64,000 bases of DNA from an uncultured SAR116 cluster alpha proteobacterium (GCA_902520885.1 CABYPW010000002.1:1-64000), one strand, 5' to 3'. Positions 19,452-30,216 are shown, counted from the first letter of the stretch. Numbers and translations: made by a program. The notes: a model not told the origin generated them from the letters alone.

Positions 19452-20513
19452 ATGTTAAAACTTGTTCAATTTTTGAAAATTGGTAATGCTGGGATTATAG
19501 AATTAGATAGACCAGATGCTCTTAATGCTCTTAATATTGAAATGGTTGAGGTTATGGCGGAGCATCTTAAGCTCTGGCAGAAAGATGACTCTGTTGGTCA
19601 TGTGATTATATGCTCTAGTAGTGATAAAGCATTCTGTTCTGGAGGAGATGTAAGGCAAGCCGTTTCTTTTATTAAAAAAGATCCTGAAGGACTCTCTGCA
19701 GAGCCTTACTTTAGAGCTGAATATAGTCTCGATATTATTATAGCAACATATTCTAAACCAATCATATCACTTGTTAATGGAGTTGTAATGGGCGGTGGAT
19801 TGGGACTGTGTCGTAATGGTTCCATAACAGTTGTGAGTGAGACAATTAAATGTGCCATGCCAGAAACAGCAATTGGTCTATTTCCAGACGTGGGAGCTAG
19901 CTTATTTTTACGTTTGCCAGGTGTTTCTATTGGTTTAATGCTTGGAATGACAGGTCAAGTCATTGGCGCAGGGGACGCAATACGTTGGCAAATAGCTGAT
20001 AGATGTGTCCCTTTCAGATTGTTCAATAAAATGAAGAAAGAATTATGTTTCAGTGGTAGTAAACTCACTTCACTAGAAAATGTGATTGCTAAATTTGAGA
20101 TTTCACCCCCCGAGACTATTCTTGCAAAACAAGAAGATTTAATAAGAAAATTATTTCAGGGTTCTGTGGTACAAATTATGAAAAATATCAAACAATCTCT
20201 GGGTGTTAGTGAATATGTAGAAGGTTGGTACAAGGCATTATCAACACGCTGCCCAACCTCTATACATGTTATTCATTACCTGCTTTCTGTATTGCCACCG
20301 TCAAATTCTTTATCTGAAGCTTTGTATATGGATTTTCAAATCGCATGTAAAATGATGCGTAGAGATGATTTTTCAGAGGGCGTTAGGGCTGTACTGATCG
20401 ATAAAGACCATTCCCCAATCTGGTCTCCAGATAGGGTAGATTTTATTACAGAAAATGAGATAGAAAATATTTTTAAATTTGACCAATCTTTAAGGTTGTA
20501 TGATATGAATTAA
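19452..20513 (+). CDS. 3-hydroxyisobutyryl-CoA hydrolase (crotonase family)
   Basis: 353 residues. The crotonase oxyanion-hole motifs are AFCSGGDVRQAV and VVMGGGLGLCRNG. The stretch AMPETAIGLFPDVGA is diagnostic for the hydrolase branch (HIBCH) rather than enoyl-CoA hydratases, as is the C-terminal DFSEGVRAVLIDKDHSPIW. The enzyme acts in valine breakdown, releasing 3-hydroxyisobutyrate from its CoA ester. It stands alone, with no other valine-catabolism genes beside it, so the assignment rests on sequence only. Confidence 0.85.
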   Translation: MLKLVQFLKIGNAGIIELDRPDALNALNIEMVEVMAEHLKLWQKDDSVGHVIICSSSDKAFCSGGDVRQAVSFIKKDPEGLSAEPYFRAEYSLDIIIATYSKPIISLVNGVVMGGGLGLCRNGSITVVSETIKCAMPETAIGLFPDVGASLFLRLPGVSIGLMLGMTGQVIGAGDAIRWQIADRCVPFRLFNKMKKELCFSGSKLTSLENVIAKFEISPPETILAKQEDLIRKLFQGSVVQIMKNIKQSLGVSEYVEGWYKALSTRCPTSIHVIHYLLSVLPPSNSLSEALYMDFQIACKMMRRDDFSEGVRAVLIDKDHSPIWSPDRVDFITENEIENIFKFDQSLRLYDMN

Positions 20514-20567
20514 AAATATTTGCTGTATATTTAATATTTGCATAGGCAGAAACCTTAAGAGAATAAA

Positions 20568-21929
20568 ATGAAACTTTCGAATTATTTTTTACCTGTTCTT
20601 AAAGAAAACCCAAAAGAAGCACAAATTGTATCTCACAGACTGATGCTTCGTGCAGGTATGATACAACAATCAAGTGCGGGTATTTATTCGTGGTTACCAC
20701 TTGGCTTAAAAGTACTTAACAAAATAGAGCAAATAGTTCGTGAAGAGCAGGATAAAGCAGGTGCACTAGAAATTAAGATGCCTACAATACAACCAGCCGA
20801 AATTTGGAAAGAGTCTGGACGTTATGATGTATATGGTTTGGAAATGCTGCGTATTAAGGACAGACATCACAGAGATATGTTGTATGGCCCAACAAATGAA
20901 GAACAAGTTACAGATATTTGCCGCTCTCATATTAAAAGTTATCGTGCGTTACCATTGAATCTATATCATATTCAATGGAAATTTAGGGATGAGGTAAGGC
21001 CGAGGTTCGGAGTAATGAGGGGGCGTGAATTTTTAATGAAGGACGCATACTCCTTTGATTTATCTGCAGAGGATGCAAAAGTTGCCTATAATAAAATGTT
21101 CGTTTCTTATCTTAAAACATTTGCGAGGATGGAGTTAACAGCAATTCCGATGGAAGCAGATACTGGACCAATTGGTGGAGATATGAGCCATGAATTTATA
21201 ATTTTAGCCGATACAGGAGAATCGGGGGTGTGTTTCCATAAAGATTGGTTAGAAACAGATTTAATTACCGATGTGGATTACTTTGCAGATTTAGAGCCTA
21301 TTATTAACAAATTTACAAAAATTTATGCCAGAACTGAAGAAAAGCATAATTTAAATGATTGCCCAGTAAATAAAGAGGACCTTGTCGAAAAACGGGGTGT
21401 TGAAGTGGGACATATATTCTATTTTGGGACAAAGTATTCTAAAACAATGGGAGCCACTGTTTCTGGTCCTGATGGTAATTCATTAGAATTACATATGGGC
21501 TCATACGGTATAGGAGTTTCTAGGTTAGTGGGTGCTATTATTGAGGCCAGCCACGATGATAAAGGTATAATATGGCCAGAAGCAATTTCGCCTTTTGACA
21601 TAGCTATAATTAACCTTAAACCAGGAAACAAGACGGTTGATAATATTAGTGAGACCCTCTACCAAACAGGATTATTAAATAAACATGATTGTTTATATGA
21701 TGATAGCGATGAAAGTGCTGGAACAAAATTAGCTGTAATGGATCTTATCGGTATCCCTTGGCAATTAGTTGTTGGACCAAGAGGACTCAAGCAAAATATC
21801 ATTGAATTGAAACATCGTAAATCAGGGAGAGTTTTAGAAATCTCTACAGAAATGGCAATTGAGTTTATTTCAAGACAAGGAAACTTTATTATGCCAAACA
21901 CTAGTCTTTTAAGAGGGACAAAGATATAA
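20568..21929 (+). CDS. proS: Prolyl-tRNA synthetase, short (type 2) form
   Basis: 453 residues. Class II motifs: motif 1 around [16 protein letters not shown], motif 2 in [28 protein letters not shown] (two segments), motif 3 in [14 protein letters not shown]. The roughly 180-residue editing insertion of the E. coli enzyme is absent between motifs 2 and 3, which gives the short form typical of alphaproteobacteria. Cys/Ala mischarging would need a separate YbaK-type protein, not seen here. Its stop shares one base with the lolC start. Confidence 0.95.
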   Translation: MKLSNYFLPVLKENPKEAQIVSHRLMLRAGMIQQSSAGIYSWLPLGLKVLNKIEQIVREEQDKAGALEIKMPTIQPAEIWKESGRYDVYGLEMLRIKDRHHRDMLYGPTNEEQVTDICRSHIKSYRALPLNLYHIQWKFRDEVRPRFGVMRGREFLMKDAYSFDLSAEDAKVAYNKMFVSYLKTFARMELTAIPMEADTGPIGGDMSHEFIILADTGESGVCFHKDWLETDLITDVDYFADLEPIINKFTKIYARTEEKHNLNDCPVNKEDLVEKRGVEVGHIFYFGTKYSKTMGATVSGPDGNSLELHMGSYGIGVSRLVGAIIEASHDDKGIIWPEAISPFDIAIINLKPGNKTVDNISETLYQTGLLNKHDCLYDDSDESAGTKLAVMDLIGIPWQLVVGPRGLKQNIIELKHRKSGRVLEISTEMAIEFISRQGNFIMPNTSLLRGTKI

Positions 21930-23176
21930 TGTTTTCCCCGCTTGAGAGGCTTCTGGCATTTAGATATCTGCGTTCAAGGAGATCTGAGGGATTTATTTCA
22001 GTCATCGCTTGGTTCTCATTTGCAGGTATTACTTTAGGTGTATCAACTTTAATAATAGTAATGTCTGTGATGAATGGTTTTAGAGCAGAATTGGTAAATC
22101 GTATTCTTGGACTGAATGGTCACCTTGGAATTTCTAGTATTTATGGAAATGAGATCTCTGATTTTGAAACGCTTACGGCGGCTGTGGCAGAAAATCCAAA
22201 TATATTAGCAGCAATCCCTCAAATAGAATCACAAGTTTTAGTGTCTAAAAATAATAATACTTTCGGTGGAATTGTCCGTGGAGTAATATGGTCTGATTTA
22301 GCTGTTAGAACTCCATTATGGGATAGTCTTAGTAGTGATGTTATTACTCGTTTTCAAAAAAAAGAAGTCATTCTTATTGGAAAAACTATGGCTCGTAATC
22401 TTAATTTAACTGAAGGCGATAGCCTTACTCTGCTCTCTCCAAAAGGAAAAAACACTGCATTTGGAACCTTGCCATCTAGAAAGGTTTTTAAAATTGGTGG
22501 GATATTTGATGTTGGAATGCATGAATATGACTCAAGTTTCATCTTTATGCCTCTTGCCTCAGCACAGGATTTCTTTTCTATGCCAAATAAAGTAAGTGGT
22601 GTGGAATTATATGTAAAAACCCCAAGCAAAGCTGGTGTTATAAAAGAAGCTCTTAGTAAGAATTTAGCAGATCATTTAGTTATTTTTGATTGGATGGATA
22701 GAAATAAAAATTTTTTAAATGCGTTACAAGTCGAAAGAAATGTCATGTTTCTTATTCTTACGCTAATAATATTGGTCGCTGCTTTTAATATCATATCGTC
22801 CATGATTATGCTTGTTCGTTCAAAAACTGGAGATATTGCTGTTCTTAGAACAATGGGCTTAAGCAGGTTGAGCTTGCTTAAAATATTTCTTCTTACAGGC
22901 ACTTCCATAGGTATTATTGGCACAATTTTTGGAGGTTTGATTGGACTTTTATTTTGTTGGAATATAGATGGAATTAAAGTAGCTATTGAAAATATCACTG
23001 GTTCAGAATTGTTCTCAGCAGAAATTTATTTCTTGTCAAAACTTCCTGCAGTTGTAGAACCAAAAGAGGTAGCAGTTGTTATGGGTATGGCGTTAATACT
23101 TAGTCTCCTGGCATCTATTTATCCAGCTTGGAGGGCCTCTTTTGTTGCTCCAGCAGAAGCGCTTCGCTATGAATAA
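21929..23176 (+). CDS. lolC: Lipoprotein-releasing ABC transporter permease (LolC/E family)
   Basis: 415 residues. An N-terminal membrane helix follows FRYLRSRRSEGFISVIAWF, then a large periplasmic MacB-like domain (about 45-265), then three C-terminal helices (about 270-400) with LRTMGLSRLSLLKIF, the coupling helix to the ATPase. LolCDE extracts mature lipoproteins from the inner membrane. Only one permease gene is present, consistent with a homodimeric LolC/F-like permease as in other alphaproteobacteria. It overlaps lolD by 8 bases. Confidence 0.92.
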   Translation: MFSPLERLLAFRYLRSRRSEGFISVIAWFSFAGITLGVSTLIIVMSVMNGFRAELVNRILGLNGHLGISSIYGNEISDFETLTAAVAENPNILAAIPQIESQVLVSKNNNTFGGIVRGVIWSDLAVRTPLWDSLSSDVITRFQKKEVILIGKTMARNLNLTEGDSLTLLSPKGKNTAFGTLPSRKVFKIGGIFDVGMHEYDSSFIFMPLASAQDFFSMPNKVSGVELYVKTPSKAGVIKEALSKNLADHLVIFDWMDRNKNFLNALQVERNVMFLILTLIILVAAFNIISSMIMLVRSKTGDIAVLRTMGLSRLSLLKIFLLTGTSIGIIGTIFGGLIGLLFCWNIDGIKVAIENITGSELFSAEIYFLSKLPAVVEPKEVAVVMGMALILSLLASIYPAWRASFVAPAEALRYE

Positions 23177-23855
23177 GTCTCCGCTAGAACTTTTCAGAAT
23201 AAACCGACGTTTTAAGCAAGGTGAGGACTATCTTAATGTTCTTGACTCTATAAGTTTATCACTAACGCCAGGTAAACTTACTGCACTCGTCGGTCCATCT
23301 GGCTCTGGTAAGACAACACTATTGAATATAGCTGGGTTGTTAGAGAGACCTAATAATGGTGAGGTATGGGTCAATGGAAATAATGTTTCAAAATTACCAG
23401 AATCTCACCGAACCATTTTTAGAAGAAAAAATATAGGCTTCGTGTTTCAGGTCCATCGTCTGCTGCCTGAATTCAATGCGTTAGAAAATATTGTGATTCC
23501 TCAAATGATAAATGGTTTAATAAGAAGCGCTGCCGAGAAAAGAGCTATTCAGCTTCTTAATATGGTGAATCTTGAGAACAGGAAATTGCATAGGCCAGGC
23601 CAGTTATCTGGTGGAGAGCAACAACGTATTTCTATAGCGCGTGCATTATCTAATGCACCAACTGTACTGCTTGCAGATGAACCCACCGGTAATTTAGATC
23701 CAGCAACTGCAGCAGATGTTTTTGCATATTTAAAACAAATTATTTATGCAACTAATACCGCTGCTTTAATAGTAACTCACAATATGAAGCTTGCTGCTAA
23801 TATGGACGAAATGTTAGAAATGAGAAATGGCACTATTGTAAAAGTAATGGGTTAA
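23169..23855 (+). CDS. lolD: Lipoprotein-releasing ABC transporter ATPase
   Basis: 228 residues from the ATG at 23169, which lies inside the end of lolC; an in-frame codon at 23142 is rejected because it would extend 35 bases into lolC. Walker A GPSGSGKTT (42-50), Q-loop FVFQVHRLLPEF, signature LSGGEQQRISIARAL, Walker B VLLADEPTGNLD and the switch His in VTHNM are all intact. It powers LolC. Its stop shares one base with the dnaE ATG. Confidence 0.95.
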   Translation: MNKSPLELFRINRRFKQGEDYLNVLDSISLSLTPGKLTALVGPSGSGKTTLLNIAGLLERPNNGEVWVNGNNVSKLPESHRTIFRRKNIGFVFQVHRLLPEFNALENIVIPQMINGLIRSAAEKRAIQLLNMVNLENRKLHRPGQLSGGEQQRISIARALSNAPTVLLADEPTGNLDPATAADVFAYLKQIIYATNTAALIVTHNMKLAANMDEMLEMRNGTIVKVMG

Positions 23856-26800
23856 TGAAAAATAAATTCGTCCATCTGCGTGTACATACAGTTTATTCAC
23901 TATCCGAATCTACTCTTCGAATTTCTGATTTAGCCAAGTTGGCTCAAGATGACTATCAACCAGCTATGGCCATTACAGATAGTCAAAATCTTTTTGGTGC
24001 TTATGAATTTTCCAAAATAATGTCAGAGTCAGGCATACAACCTATAATTGGTTCTTCTGTTTTTATCAAAGACGAGTATGGTGAAGGTGAAGTTGTATTG
24101 CTTGCACAGAATGAAAGTGGTTATAAAAACCTTAGTAAGTTGTTATCAGATGCGTGGATAAAGAGTGATGGATCAGATAAACCGCTTATAGATGTGAATG
24201 AACTTATACATTCTTCAGAGGGATTAATCCTACTCACAGGAGGAGTGAAAGATGGGTTTATTCCCTGTTTAGCAGTTATTTCCCCAAAATTGGCTCAAGA
24301 TAGATTACGATTGCTATCTAAGCAAATGGAAGGCCGTATTTATTTAGAGTTGCAAAGGCACAAACTAAAATTAGAGAGTGATATCGAAGAAAAGTTAATT
24401 GAGTTTGCTAATAATTTAGACTTACCTCTTATTGCGACCAATGACTGTCATTTTGATAATAAAGAGATGCATGTGCCCCAGAAAATACTTACATGCATTG
24501 CCACAAATCAGAGACTGGCTAGCATGAGTAGCTATTATCAAACAGAACATCATCGATTTAAAACAGCTAAAGAGATGTTTGATTTGTTTCATGATATACC
24601 AGAGGCGGTTTTAAACAGTCTTACTGTGGCTAAAAGATGTTCTTTTATGATACAGGATAGACAGCCTATTTTGCCTGAATTTTATAACCTAGAAGGACGT
24701 TCTCCAGGGCAGGTACTTTGTTCAGATGCAGAAGAAGGGTTGAAAAAGCGTTTAGGTGCACTGAAAATCGCTGGAAATTTAGATTTAATCGAAGATAAAT
24801 ATTTTGAACGATTAAGATACGAATTATCAATTATCATGAAAATGGGATTTACAGGATATTTCTTAATTGTTTCTGATTTTATAAATTGGGCAAAGGATAA
24901 TAATATCGCTGTTGGACCTGGAAGAGGTTCAGGAGCTGGCTCCTTAGTTGCTTGGGCTTTGAGAATCACCGATTTAGATCCAATAAAATGGGGATTACTT
25001 TTTGAGAGGTTTTTAAATCCAGAACGTGTATCTATGCCTGACTTTGATATCGATTTCTGCCAAGATAGAAGAGATGAGGTTATCCAATATGTACAGCAAA
25101 GATATGGTAAAGATAAGGTTGCACAAATTATTACATTTGGAAAATTACAGGCGCGTGCAGCGATAAGAGATGTTGGGCGTGTGCTTGATATGCCATATTC
25201 ACAAGTTGATAAAATAGCAAAAATGATTCCAAATAATCCTGCAGCTCCAACGACAATTGCTCAAGCATTAGAAAACCAGGATGAGTTAGCAAAACTTTGT
25301 GAAGAAGATGAGTCAGCTAAATTTCTATTGCAAACTGCAATGAAGCTCGAGGGTTTATACAGACATGCATCTACACATGCTGCAGGCTTAGTTATTGGTG
25401 ATAGATCGCTACCTGAATTAGTGCCAATTTATCGGGATCCCCGTTCTGAAATTCCTGTAACTCAATTTAATATGAAATATGTTGAAAAAGTGGGTTTGGT
25501 GAAGTTCGATTTCCTAGGCCTAAAAACTTTGACTGTAATAGAGAAAGCCGTTGAACTAATTGAACAAAGCGGAGGCTCAATTAATCTAGAAAATTTACCT
25601 CTTGATGATAAAACCACTTATGAAATGCTAGCAGAGGGAGATACTGTAGGCGTTTTTCAATTGGAATCATCAGGAATGAGAGATGTTCTCCGAGGTCTTA
25701 AACCAGACAGATTCGAAGATATTATCGCTGTTGTAGCACTTTATCGTCCAGGCCCTATGGATAATATTCCTACATATATAAATAGGAAACATGGTCGAGA
25801 ATCCGTTATTTACATGCATGAAAGGCTTGAGAGTATATTATCTGAAACGTACGGAATTATGATTTATCAAGAGCAGGTTCAACAAGCGGCTCGTGATTTG
25901 GCAGGTTATACTCTTGGAAGTGCAGATATTCTAAGACGTGCAATGGGAAAAAAAATACAATCGGAAATGGATTCACAACGCGCAAAATTTGTTGAGGGTG
26001 CAATTAAAAATAATATCGATAATGAATTAGCATCCCAAATTTTTGACCAAATTTCTGCATTTGCAGGGTATGGATTTAATAAATCACATGCTGCCGCCTA
26101 TGCTTTGATCGCTTATCAAACAGCTTATTTAAAAGCAAATTATCCAGTTCAGTTCATGGCTGCTTTAATGGCTTTGGATTCAGGTAATGTGGATAAACTT
26201 TCCATATTTAAGCAAGATTGCATGAGGAAAAAAATTGAAATAATGCCGCCAGACATAAATTTTTCACAAGCAACTTTTTCAGTCGAAAAGAGCGGCACTA
26301 GCTGTTTGGCCGTTCGTTATGGTCTTGGCGCAATAAAAAATGTTGGCGAAGAAGCTATGAGAACTTTGTGTAAAGCACGCGACTCACTTGGTAAATTTAA
26401 TTCTATTGAAGAATTTGCCCATCACTTGCCACAGGAGGTGTCAAACAAAAGACAATTAGAAAGTCTAATTCAAGCTGGTGTTTTTGACAATTTACATTCA
26501 AATAGAAACCAGCTTTGGAGTTCAATAGACACAATTTTAGGCACATCGAATTTAGTTAGAAAAGAAAATAATTCACAGCAAGTTTCGCTATTTGCTGGTT
26601 CCGATATTGAGCCTGAATACTCAGCAATAAGATTTATAGATTGTCCTGAATGGAGCCATCCAGAAAAAATAGCAAGAGAGTTTGAAGTTCTTGGCCTATA
26701 TCTGAGCGCACATCCACTTGACCAATATGAATATCAACTAAAAAAAATGAATATCAAGCCTTCTAATTCTTTGCATGAGTTAAATGGAAAAAGGACAGGG

Positions 26801-27292
26801 CAGAGAATAACAATGGTTGGCCAACTAACATCGGTTCAAGAACGTATTTCTCAAAAAGGAAACAGGTTCGCATTCCTTCAGTTTACAGACAAGACCGGAG
26901 GATTCGAAGTCACATGTTTTTCAGACTTGTTGATTAGCAATCGAGATAGCCTTCAACCAGGTAATATTTTGATTATTTATTTAGAGGCAAAAATTGAAAA
27001 TGGTTTGGTTCGATTGCTTGCTCAGAGAATAATGCCACTGGAAGATAAAATAGCATCTGCCCACAGTGGATTAGGTATTTGGGTAGAAAACGCTGATTGC
27101 TTAGAAGATATAAAATTGATTCTAAGTGAAGATGGAGAAGGCAAAGCACCAGTCGTGATAAATATTATAGATACTGCTAGTCAGATAAAGATGATACTGC
27201 CTAATTTCTTTCAACTATCTGGAAATTGCAGAAAAAAATTAAAATCAGTGCCTGGCATAATAAAAATCGAAGATATTTTGGAGAATGCATAG
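23855..27292 (+). CDS. dnaE: DNA polymerase III alpha subunit
   Basis: 1145 residues, close to the E. coli length of 1160. The order is an N-terminal PHP domain (FVHLRVHTVYSLSES; its metal site looks degenerate, as in E. coli), the polymerase core with PDFDIDFCQDRRDEV and VKFDFLGLKTLTVIEKA providing the catalytic aspartates, the tandem helix-hairpin-helix region, and an OB domain near 990-1065 (GQRITMVGQLTSVQERISQKG). It is the replicative polymerase. It follows lolD by a one-base overlap, the usual lolC-lolD-dnaE order in alphaproteobacteria. Confidence 0.97.
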   Translation: MKNKFVHLRVHTVYSLSESTLRISDLAKLAQDDYQPAMAITDSQNLFGAYEFSKIMSESGIQPIIGSSVFIKDEYGEGEVVLLAQNESGYKNLSKLLSDAWIKSDGSDKPLIDVNELIHSSEGLILLTGGVKDGFIPCLAVISPKLAQDRLRLLSKQMEGRIYLELQRHKLKLESDIEEKLIEFANNLDLPLIATNDCHFDNKEMHVPQKILTCIATNQRLASMSSYYQTEHHRFKTAKEMFDLFHDIPEAVLNSLTVAKRCSFMIQDRQPILPEFYNLEGRSPGQVLCSDAEEGLKKRLGALKIAGNLDLIEDKYFERLRYELSIIMKMGFTGYFLIVSDFINWAKDNNIAVGPGRGSGAGSLVAWALRITDLDPIKWGLLFERFLNPERVSMPDFDIDFCQDRRDEVIQYVQQRYGKDKVAQIITFGKLQARAAIRDVGRVLDMPYSQVDKIAKMIPNNPAAPTTIAQALENQDELAKLCEEDESAKFLLQTAMKLEGLYRHASTHAAGLVIGDRSLPELVPIYRDPRSEIPVTQFNMKYVEKVGLVKFDFLGLKTLTVIEKAVELIEQSGGSINLENLPLDDKTTYEMLAEGDTVGVFQLESSGMRDVLRGLKPDRFEDIIAVVALYRPGPMDNIPTYINRKHGRESVIYMHERLESILSETYGIMIYQEQVQQAARDLAGYTLGSADILRRAMGKKIQSEMDSQRAKFVEGAIKNNIDNELASQIFDQISAFAGYGFNKSHAAAYALIAYQTAYLKANYPVQFMAALMALDSGNVDKLSIFKQDCMRKKIEIMPPDINFSQATFSVEKSGTSCLAVRYGLGAIKNVGEEAMRTLCKARDSLGKFNSIEEFAHHLPQEVSNKRQLESLIQAGVFDNLHSNRNQLWSSIDTILGTSNLVRKENNSQQVSLFAGSDIEPEYSAIRFIDCPEWSHPEKIAREFEVLGLYLSAHPLDQYEYQLKKMNIKPSNSLHELNGKRTGQRITMVGQLTSVQERISQKGNRFAFLQFTDKTGGFEVTCFSDLLISNRDSLQPGNILIIYLEAKIENGLVRLLAQRIMPLEDKIASAHSGLGIWVENADCLEDIKLILSEDGEGKAPVVINIIDTASQIKMILPNFFQLSGNCRKKLKSVPGIIKIEDILENA

Positions 27293-27465
27293 GGCAATCA
27301 ATTAATTTTATTTGCATTTTTGTTTCAATAAGGGTACGAAGAAATCAATTTTTAGTACACACATGAAGGTCGCCTTTTGGCAAATTCCAACTCTAAAGGC
27401 TATCCGGTGAGGGTATTACTCTTTCACACTTCATGGAGGTTTAACCGGAGAACAGGAGGTTTGTT
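27293..27465 (+). promoter_or_regulatory. Leader of rpsB with possible structured RNA
   Basis: 173 bases between dnaE and rpsB, long for this compact genome. TCCGGT (27403-27408) is complementary to ACCGGA (27444-27449), and GTGA (27407-27410) to TCAC (27424-27427) inside it, so the transcript could form one of two alternative stems, or a shortened outer stem stacked on the inner. The outer stem ends just before the ribosome site AGGAGG (27454-27459). The layout suits an autoregulatory ribosomal-protein S2 leader, but that is inference from pairing alone. Confidence 0.45.
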
Positions 27466-28434
27466 ATGGCTCTCCCTACATTTACGATGAGACAGCTACT
27501 TGAAGCAGGTGTGCATTTTGGACATCATACACGGAGATGGGATCCTAGAATGGGACCGTTTATATTCGGTGAACGCAATAACGTTCATATATTAGATTTG
27601 CAACAAACTGTTCCATTGTTACATCAAGCGATTAAGGCCCTTCGCGATACTACTTCAAAAGGTGGTAGAGTGTTGTTCGTTGGAACTAAAAGAGTAGCCT
27701 CCGAAAAAATAGCTGAAACTGCAAGAGAATGCGGTCAGTATTTTGTAAATCACAGATGGCTTGGAGGTATGTTAACAAACTGGTCAACTGTAACCCAGTC
27801 AATAAGACGTTTACGAGATTTGGAGAAACAGTTAGAAAGTGAAGAAATACAACAACTTACAAAAAAAGAAGTGCTTCAATTAACCCGAGAACGTGATAAG
27901 CTCGAATTAACATTAGGTGGCATTAAAGACATGGGAGGACTGCCTGATATGTTGTTCATCCTTGATACCAATAAAGAAGATATAGCAGTTGCTGAAGCCA
28001 ATAAACTTGGAATACCAGTTGTTGCTGTCGTTGACAGCAATGCCAGCCCATTAGGCATAGATTTTCCTATTCCTGGTAACGATGATGCAATGCGCGCTAT
28101 TTCGCTATATTGCGGGTTGGCAAGAGACGCTATTTTGGACGGATTACAGCAAGAATTGGCGGCAAGTGGGCATGATATAGGTGAAGAAGAAGAAGCACCA
28201 GCTGAGGTATTTGAAGAAAATATATCCGCAAATAGTTCAGAGAAAACTCAGAAAAAAGATATAAAAAAATCGCAAGAAAAGAAGACTAAAAAGAAATCTG
28301 TAGTTATTAATGAGGAAAAAGAGAAAAATAACCTGTCAGAGGAGATTGCAGAGTTGGAAGCTGGTGTAAAGGAAGAAAATTTAGATGATTCAGTAACTTC
28401 GCAAGTGTCAGATAATGAAAGTAACGCTTCGTAA
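27466..28434 (+). CDS. rpsB: 30S ribosomal protein S2
   Basis: 322 residues. The S2 core spans about 1-230, with [22 protein letters not shown] and [17 protein letters not shown]. About 85 residues beyond the core form a low-complexity tail rich in Glu, Lys, Ser and Asn, with EKKTKKKS followed by acidic stretches. E. coli S2 is about 240 residues, so the tail is additional; charged S2 tails occur in other alphaproteobacteria. It begins the long plus-strand run through lpxB. Confidence 0.96.
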   Translation: MALPTFTMRQLLEAGVHFGHHTRRWDPRMGPFIFGERNNVHILDLQQTVPLLHQAIKALRDTTSKGGRVLFVGTKRVASEKIAETARECGQYFVNHRWLGGMLTNWSTVTQSIRRLRDLEKQLESEEIQQLTKKEVLQLTRERDKLELTLGGIKDMGGLPDMLFILDTNKEDIAVAEANKLGIPVVAVVDSNASPLGIDFPIPGNDDAMRAISLYCGLARDAILDGLQQELAASGHDIGEEEEAPAEVFEENISANSSEKTQKKDIKKSQEKKTKKKSVVINEEKEKNNLSEEIAELEAGVKEENLDDSVTSQVSDNESNAS

Positions 28435-28524
28435 AATTTTTTAACTTTAAAGTCTAAAAACTAAAGTTTAGCTTAACCGTGCCTTGATGATTTTAACAGG
28501 AAAAGAAAAAAGGATATCAAAAAA

Positions 28525-29445
28525 ATGGCTGTTACTGCTGCATTAGTAAAGCAACTACGTGAGACGTCGGGAGCTGGTATGATGGATTGTAAAAAAGCAC
28601 TTGAAGAAACGAATGCAGACATTGATGCGGCAGTTGATTGGCTTAGAACAAAAGGTTTAGCGACTGCAGAAAAAAAATCAGGTCGCGTAGCATCTGAAGG
28701 ATTAGTTGCAATTCATGTTCAAGGTGAATCAGCAGCAATGATTGAATTAAACGCTGAAACTGATTTTGTATCTCGAAATGATGATTTTAAATTTTTGGCC
28801 TCAAGTCTGGCTATACTTGCAAATGATGCTAAAAATATAGATGAACTTATCGCACTTCCGTTTCCAAATACCCAAAGGACAGTCAAGGAAGAAATTACAC
28901 ATAACATTGCTACTATTGGCGAGAATATGATGCTTAGACGCATGAAAAACACCAAAGTCAATAAAGGTGCTATTGTGTCCTACGTGCATAACGCAACTGC
29001 AGAACGTATGGGACGTATTGGGGTTCTAGTGGCTTTAGAGTCAGACTTGAAAAAAGACATATTAAATGATCTCGGTAAACAAATAGCCATGCACGTAGCA
29101 GCTGCAAAACCAGTATCTCTCTCTGTTGAAGATCTTGACCCTTCTATAGTGCAGAGAGAACGCGAAGTGCTTATAGAGCAAGCTAAGCAATCAGGAAAAC
29201 CACAAGAAATTGCTGAGAAAATGGTTGAGGGTAGGATACGAAAATTCTACCAAGAAGTTGTATTATTGGAGCAAACTTTTGTTATCGATGGCGAGAGTAA
29301 AGTAGCAGATGTTATAAAGAAAACAGCGCATGAAGCCGGAGGTGAGATTGTTTTGAAAGAATTTAGTTTGTTTGTTTTAGGTGATGGTATAGAAAAAGAA
29401 GAAACTGACTTTGCAGCAGAGGTAGCCGCTCAATTGAATAAGTAA
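28525..29445 (+). CDS. tsf: Elongation factor Ts
   Basis: 306 residues. It exchanges GDP for GTP on EF-Tu. The N-terminal UBA-like domain includes VKQLRETSGAGMMDCKKAL; the EF-Tu contact motif is ELNAETDFVSRN, with HIATIGENMMLRR-type sequence (HNIATIGENMMLRRM) following. The length is that of the long alphaproteobacterial form. The 90-base gap from rpsB contains an AT-only inverted repeat (AACTTTA/TAAAGTT at 28443-28468), too weak to call a terminator. Confidence 0.97.
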   Translation: MAVTAALVKQLRETSGAGMMDCKKALEETNADIDAAVDWLRTKGLATAEKKSGRVASEGLVAIHVQGESAAMIELNAETDFVSRNDDFKFLASSLAILANDAKNIDELIALPFPNTQRTVKEEITHNIATIGENMMLRRMKNTKVNKGAIVSYVHNATAERMGRIGVLVALESDLKKDILNDLGKQIAMHVAAAKPVSLSVEDLDPSIVQREREVLIEQAKQSGKPQEIAEKMVEGRIRKFYQEVVLLEQTFVIDGESKVADVIKKTAHEAGGEIVLKEFSLFVLGDGIEKEETDFAAEVAAQLNK

Positions 29446-29478
29446 ATTCATCAGTTAATATATGGTTTAATAAAGTCT

Positions 29479-30192
29479 ATGGCGGAATTTAAATATAAAC
29501 GTGTATTGCTAAAAATATCAGGGGAATCTCTGATGGGCAATCAAGATTACGGTATAGATACAGCAATGGTGAGTCGAGTGGCTAGTGAAATTGCTGATGT
29601 GGTGTCCCAGAATATACAGGTTTGTCTAGTTATTGGTGGCGGTAATATTTTTAGAGGTATGTCTGCAGCTGCAGTCGGGATGGAACGAGCGACAGGCGAT
29701 TACATGGGTATGTTAGCAACAGTTATGAATGCTCTTGCTATGCAAAATGCTTTGGAACAGCTAAAAATTGATACTCGTGTACAATCAGCATTACCAATAG
29801 ATGCTGTTTGTGAGCCTTACATAAGGCGACGAGCCATGCGACATATGGAAAGGGGTAGGGTTGTAATATTTGCTGCTGGAACGGGCAATCCATTTTTTAC
29901 GACTGATACAGCCGCTGCCTTGCGTGCTTCAGAAATGAATTGTAATGTGTTGATGAAAGGAACCCGTGTCGATGGTGTTTATTCTGCAGACCCAGAAAAA
30001 GAAGCTGATGCGGTTCGATTTAATAGCTTAAGTTATCTTGATGTTCTTTCTCAGGACTTAAAAGTGATGGATGCGACGGCAATTTCGTTAGCGCGTGAAA
30101 ACAATATCCCAATTTTGGTATTTTCCGTGACACAGACTGGAGGTTTTGACAAGGCTTTAAGACATATAGGTGAATTCACGCTCATCAAATAA
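29479..30192 (+). CDS. pyrH: Uridylate kinase
   Basis: 237 residues. It phosphorylates UMP to UDP and belongs to the amino-acid-kinase fold. Motifs: [13 protein letters not shown] at the N-terminus, [29 protein letters not shown], and [19 protein letters not shown]. The rpsB-tsf-pyrH-frr order is one of the best conserved in bacteria. The frr ATG follows after 24 bases with a purine-rich ribosome site. Confidence 0.97.
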   Translation: MAEFKYKRVLLKISGESLMGNQDYGIDTAMVSRVASEIADVVSQNIQVCLVIGGGNIFRGMSAAAVGMERATGDYMGMLATVMNALAMQNALEQLKIDTRVQSALPIDAVCEPYIRRRAMRHMERGRVVIFAAGTGNPFFTTDTAAALRASEMNCNVLMKGTRVDGVYSADPEKEADAVRFNSLSYLDVLSQDLKVMDATAISLARENNIPILVFSVTQTGGFDKALRHIGEFTLIK

Positions 30193-30216
30193 AAGTTTAG
30201 AGAAAAGAGGAAAAAA

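Noticed and set aside
22672-22998. 108-codon minus-strand frame inside lolC
   Set aside because: Antisense shadow of the conserved permease domain; no family resemblance.
28443-28468. AACTTTA/TAAAGTT inverted repeat between rpsB and tsf as a terminator
   Set aside because: AT-only 7-bp stem without a T-run directly after it; tsf lies in the same direction and is normally co-transcribed.
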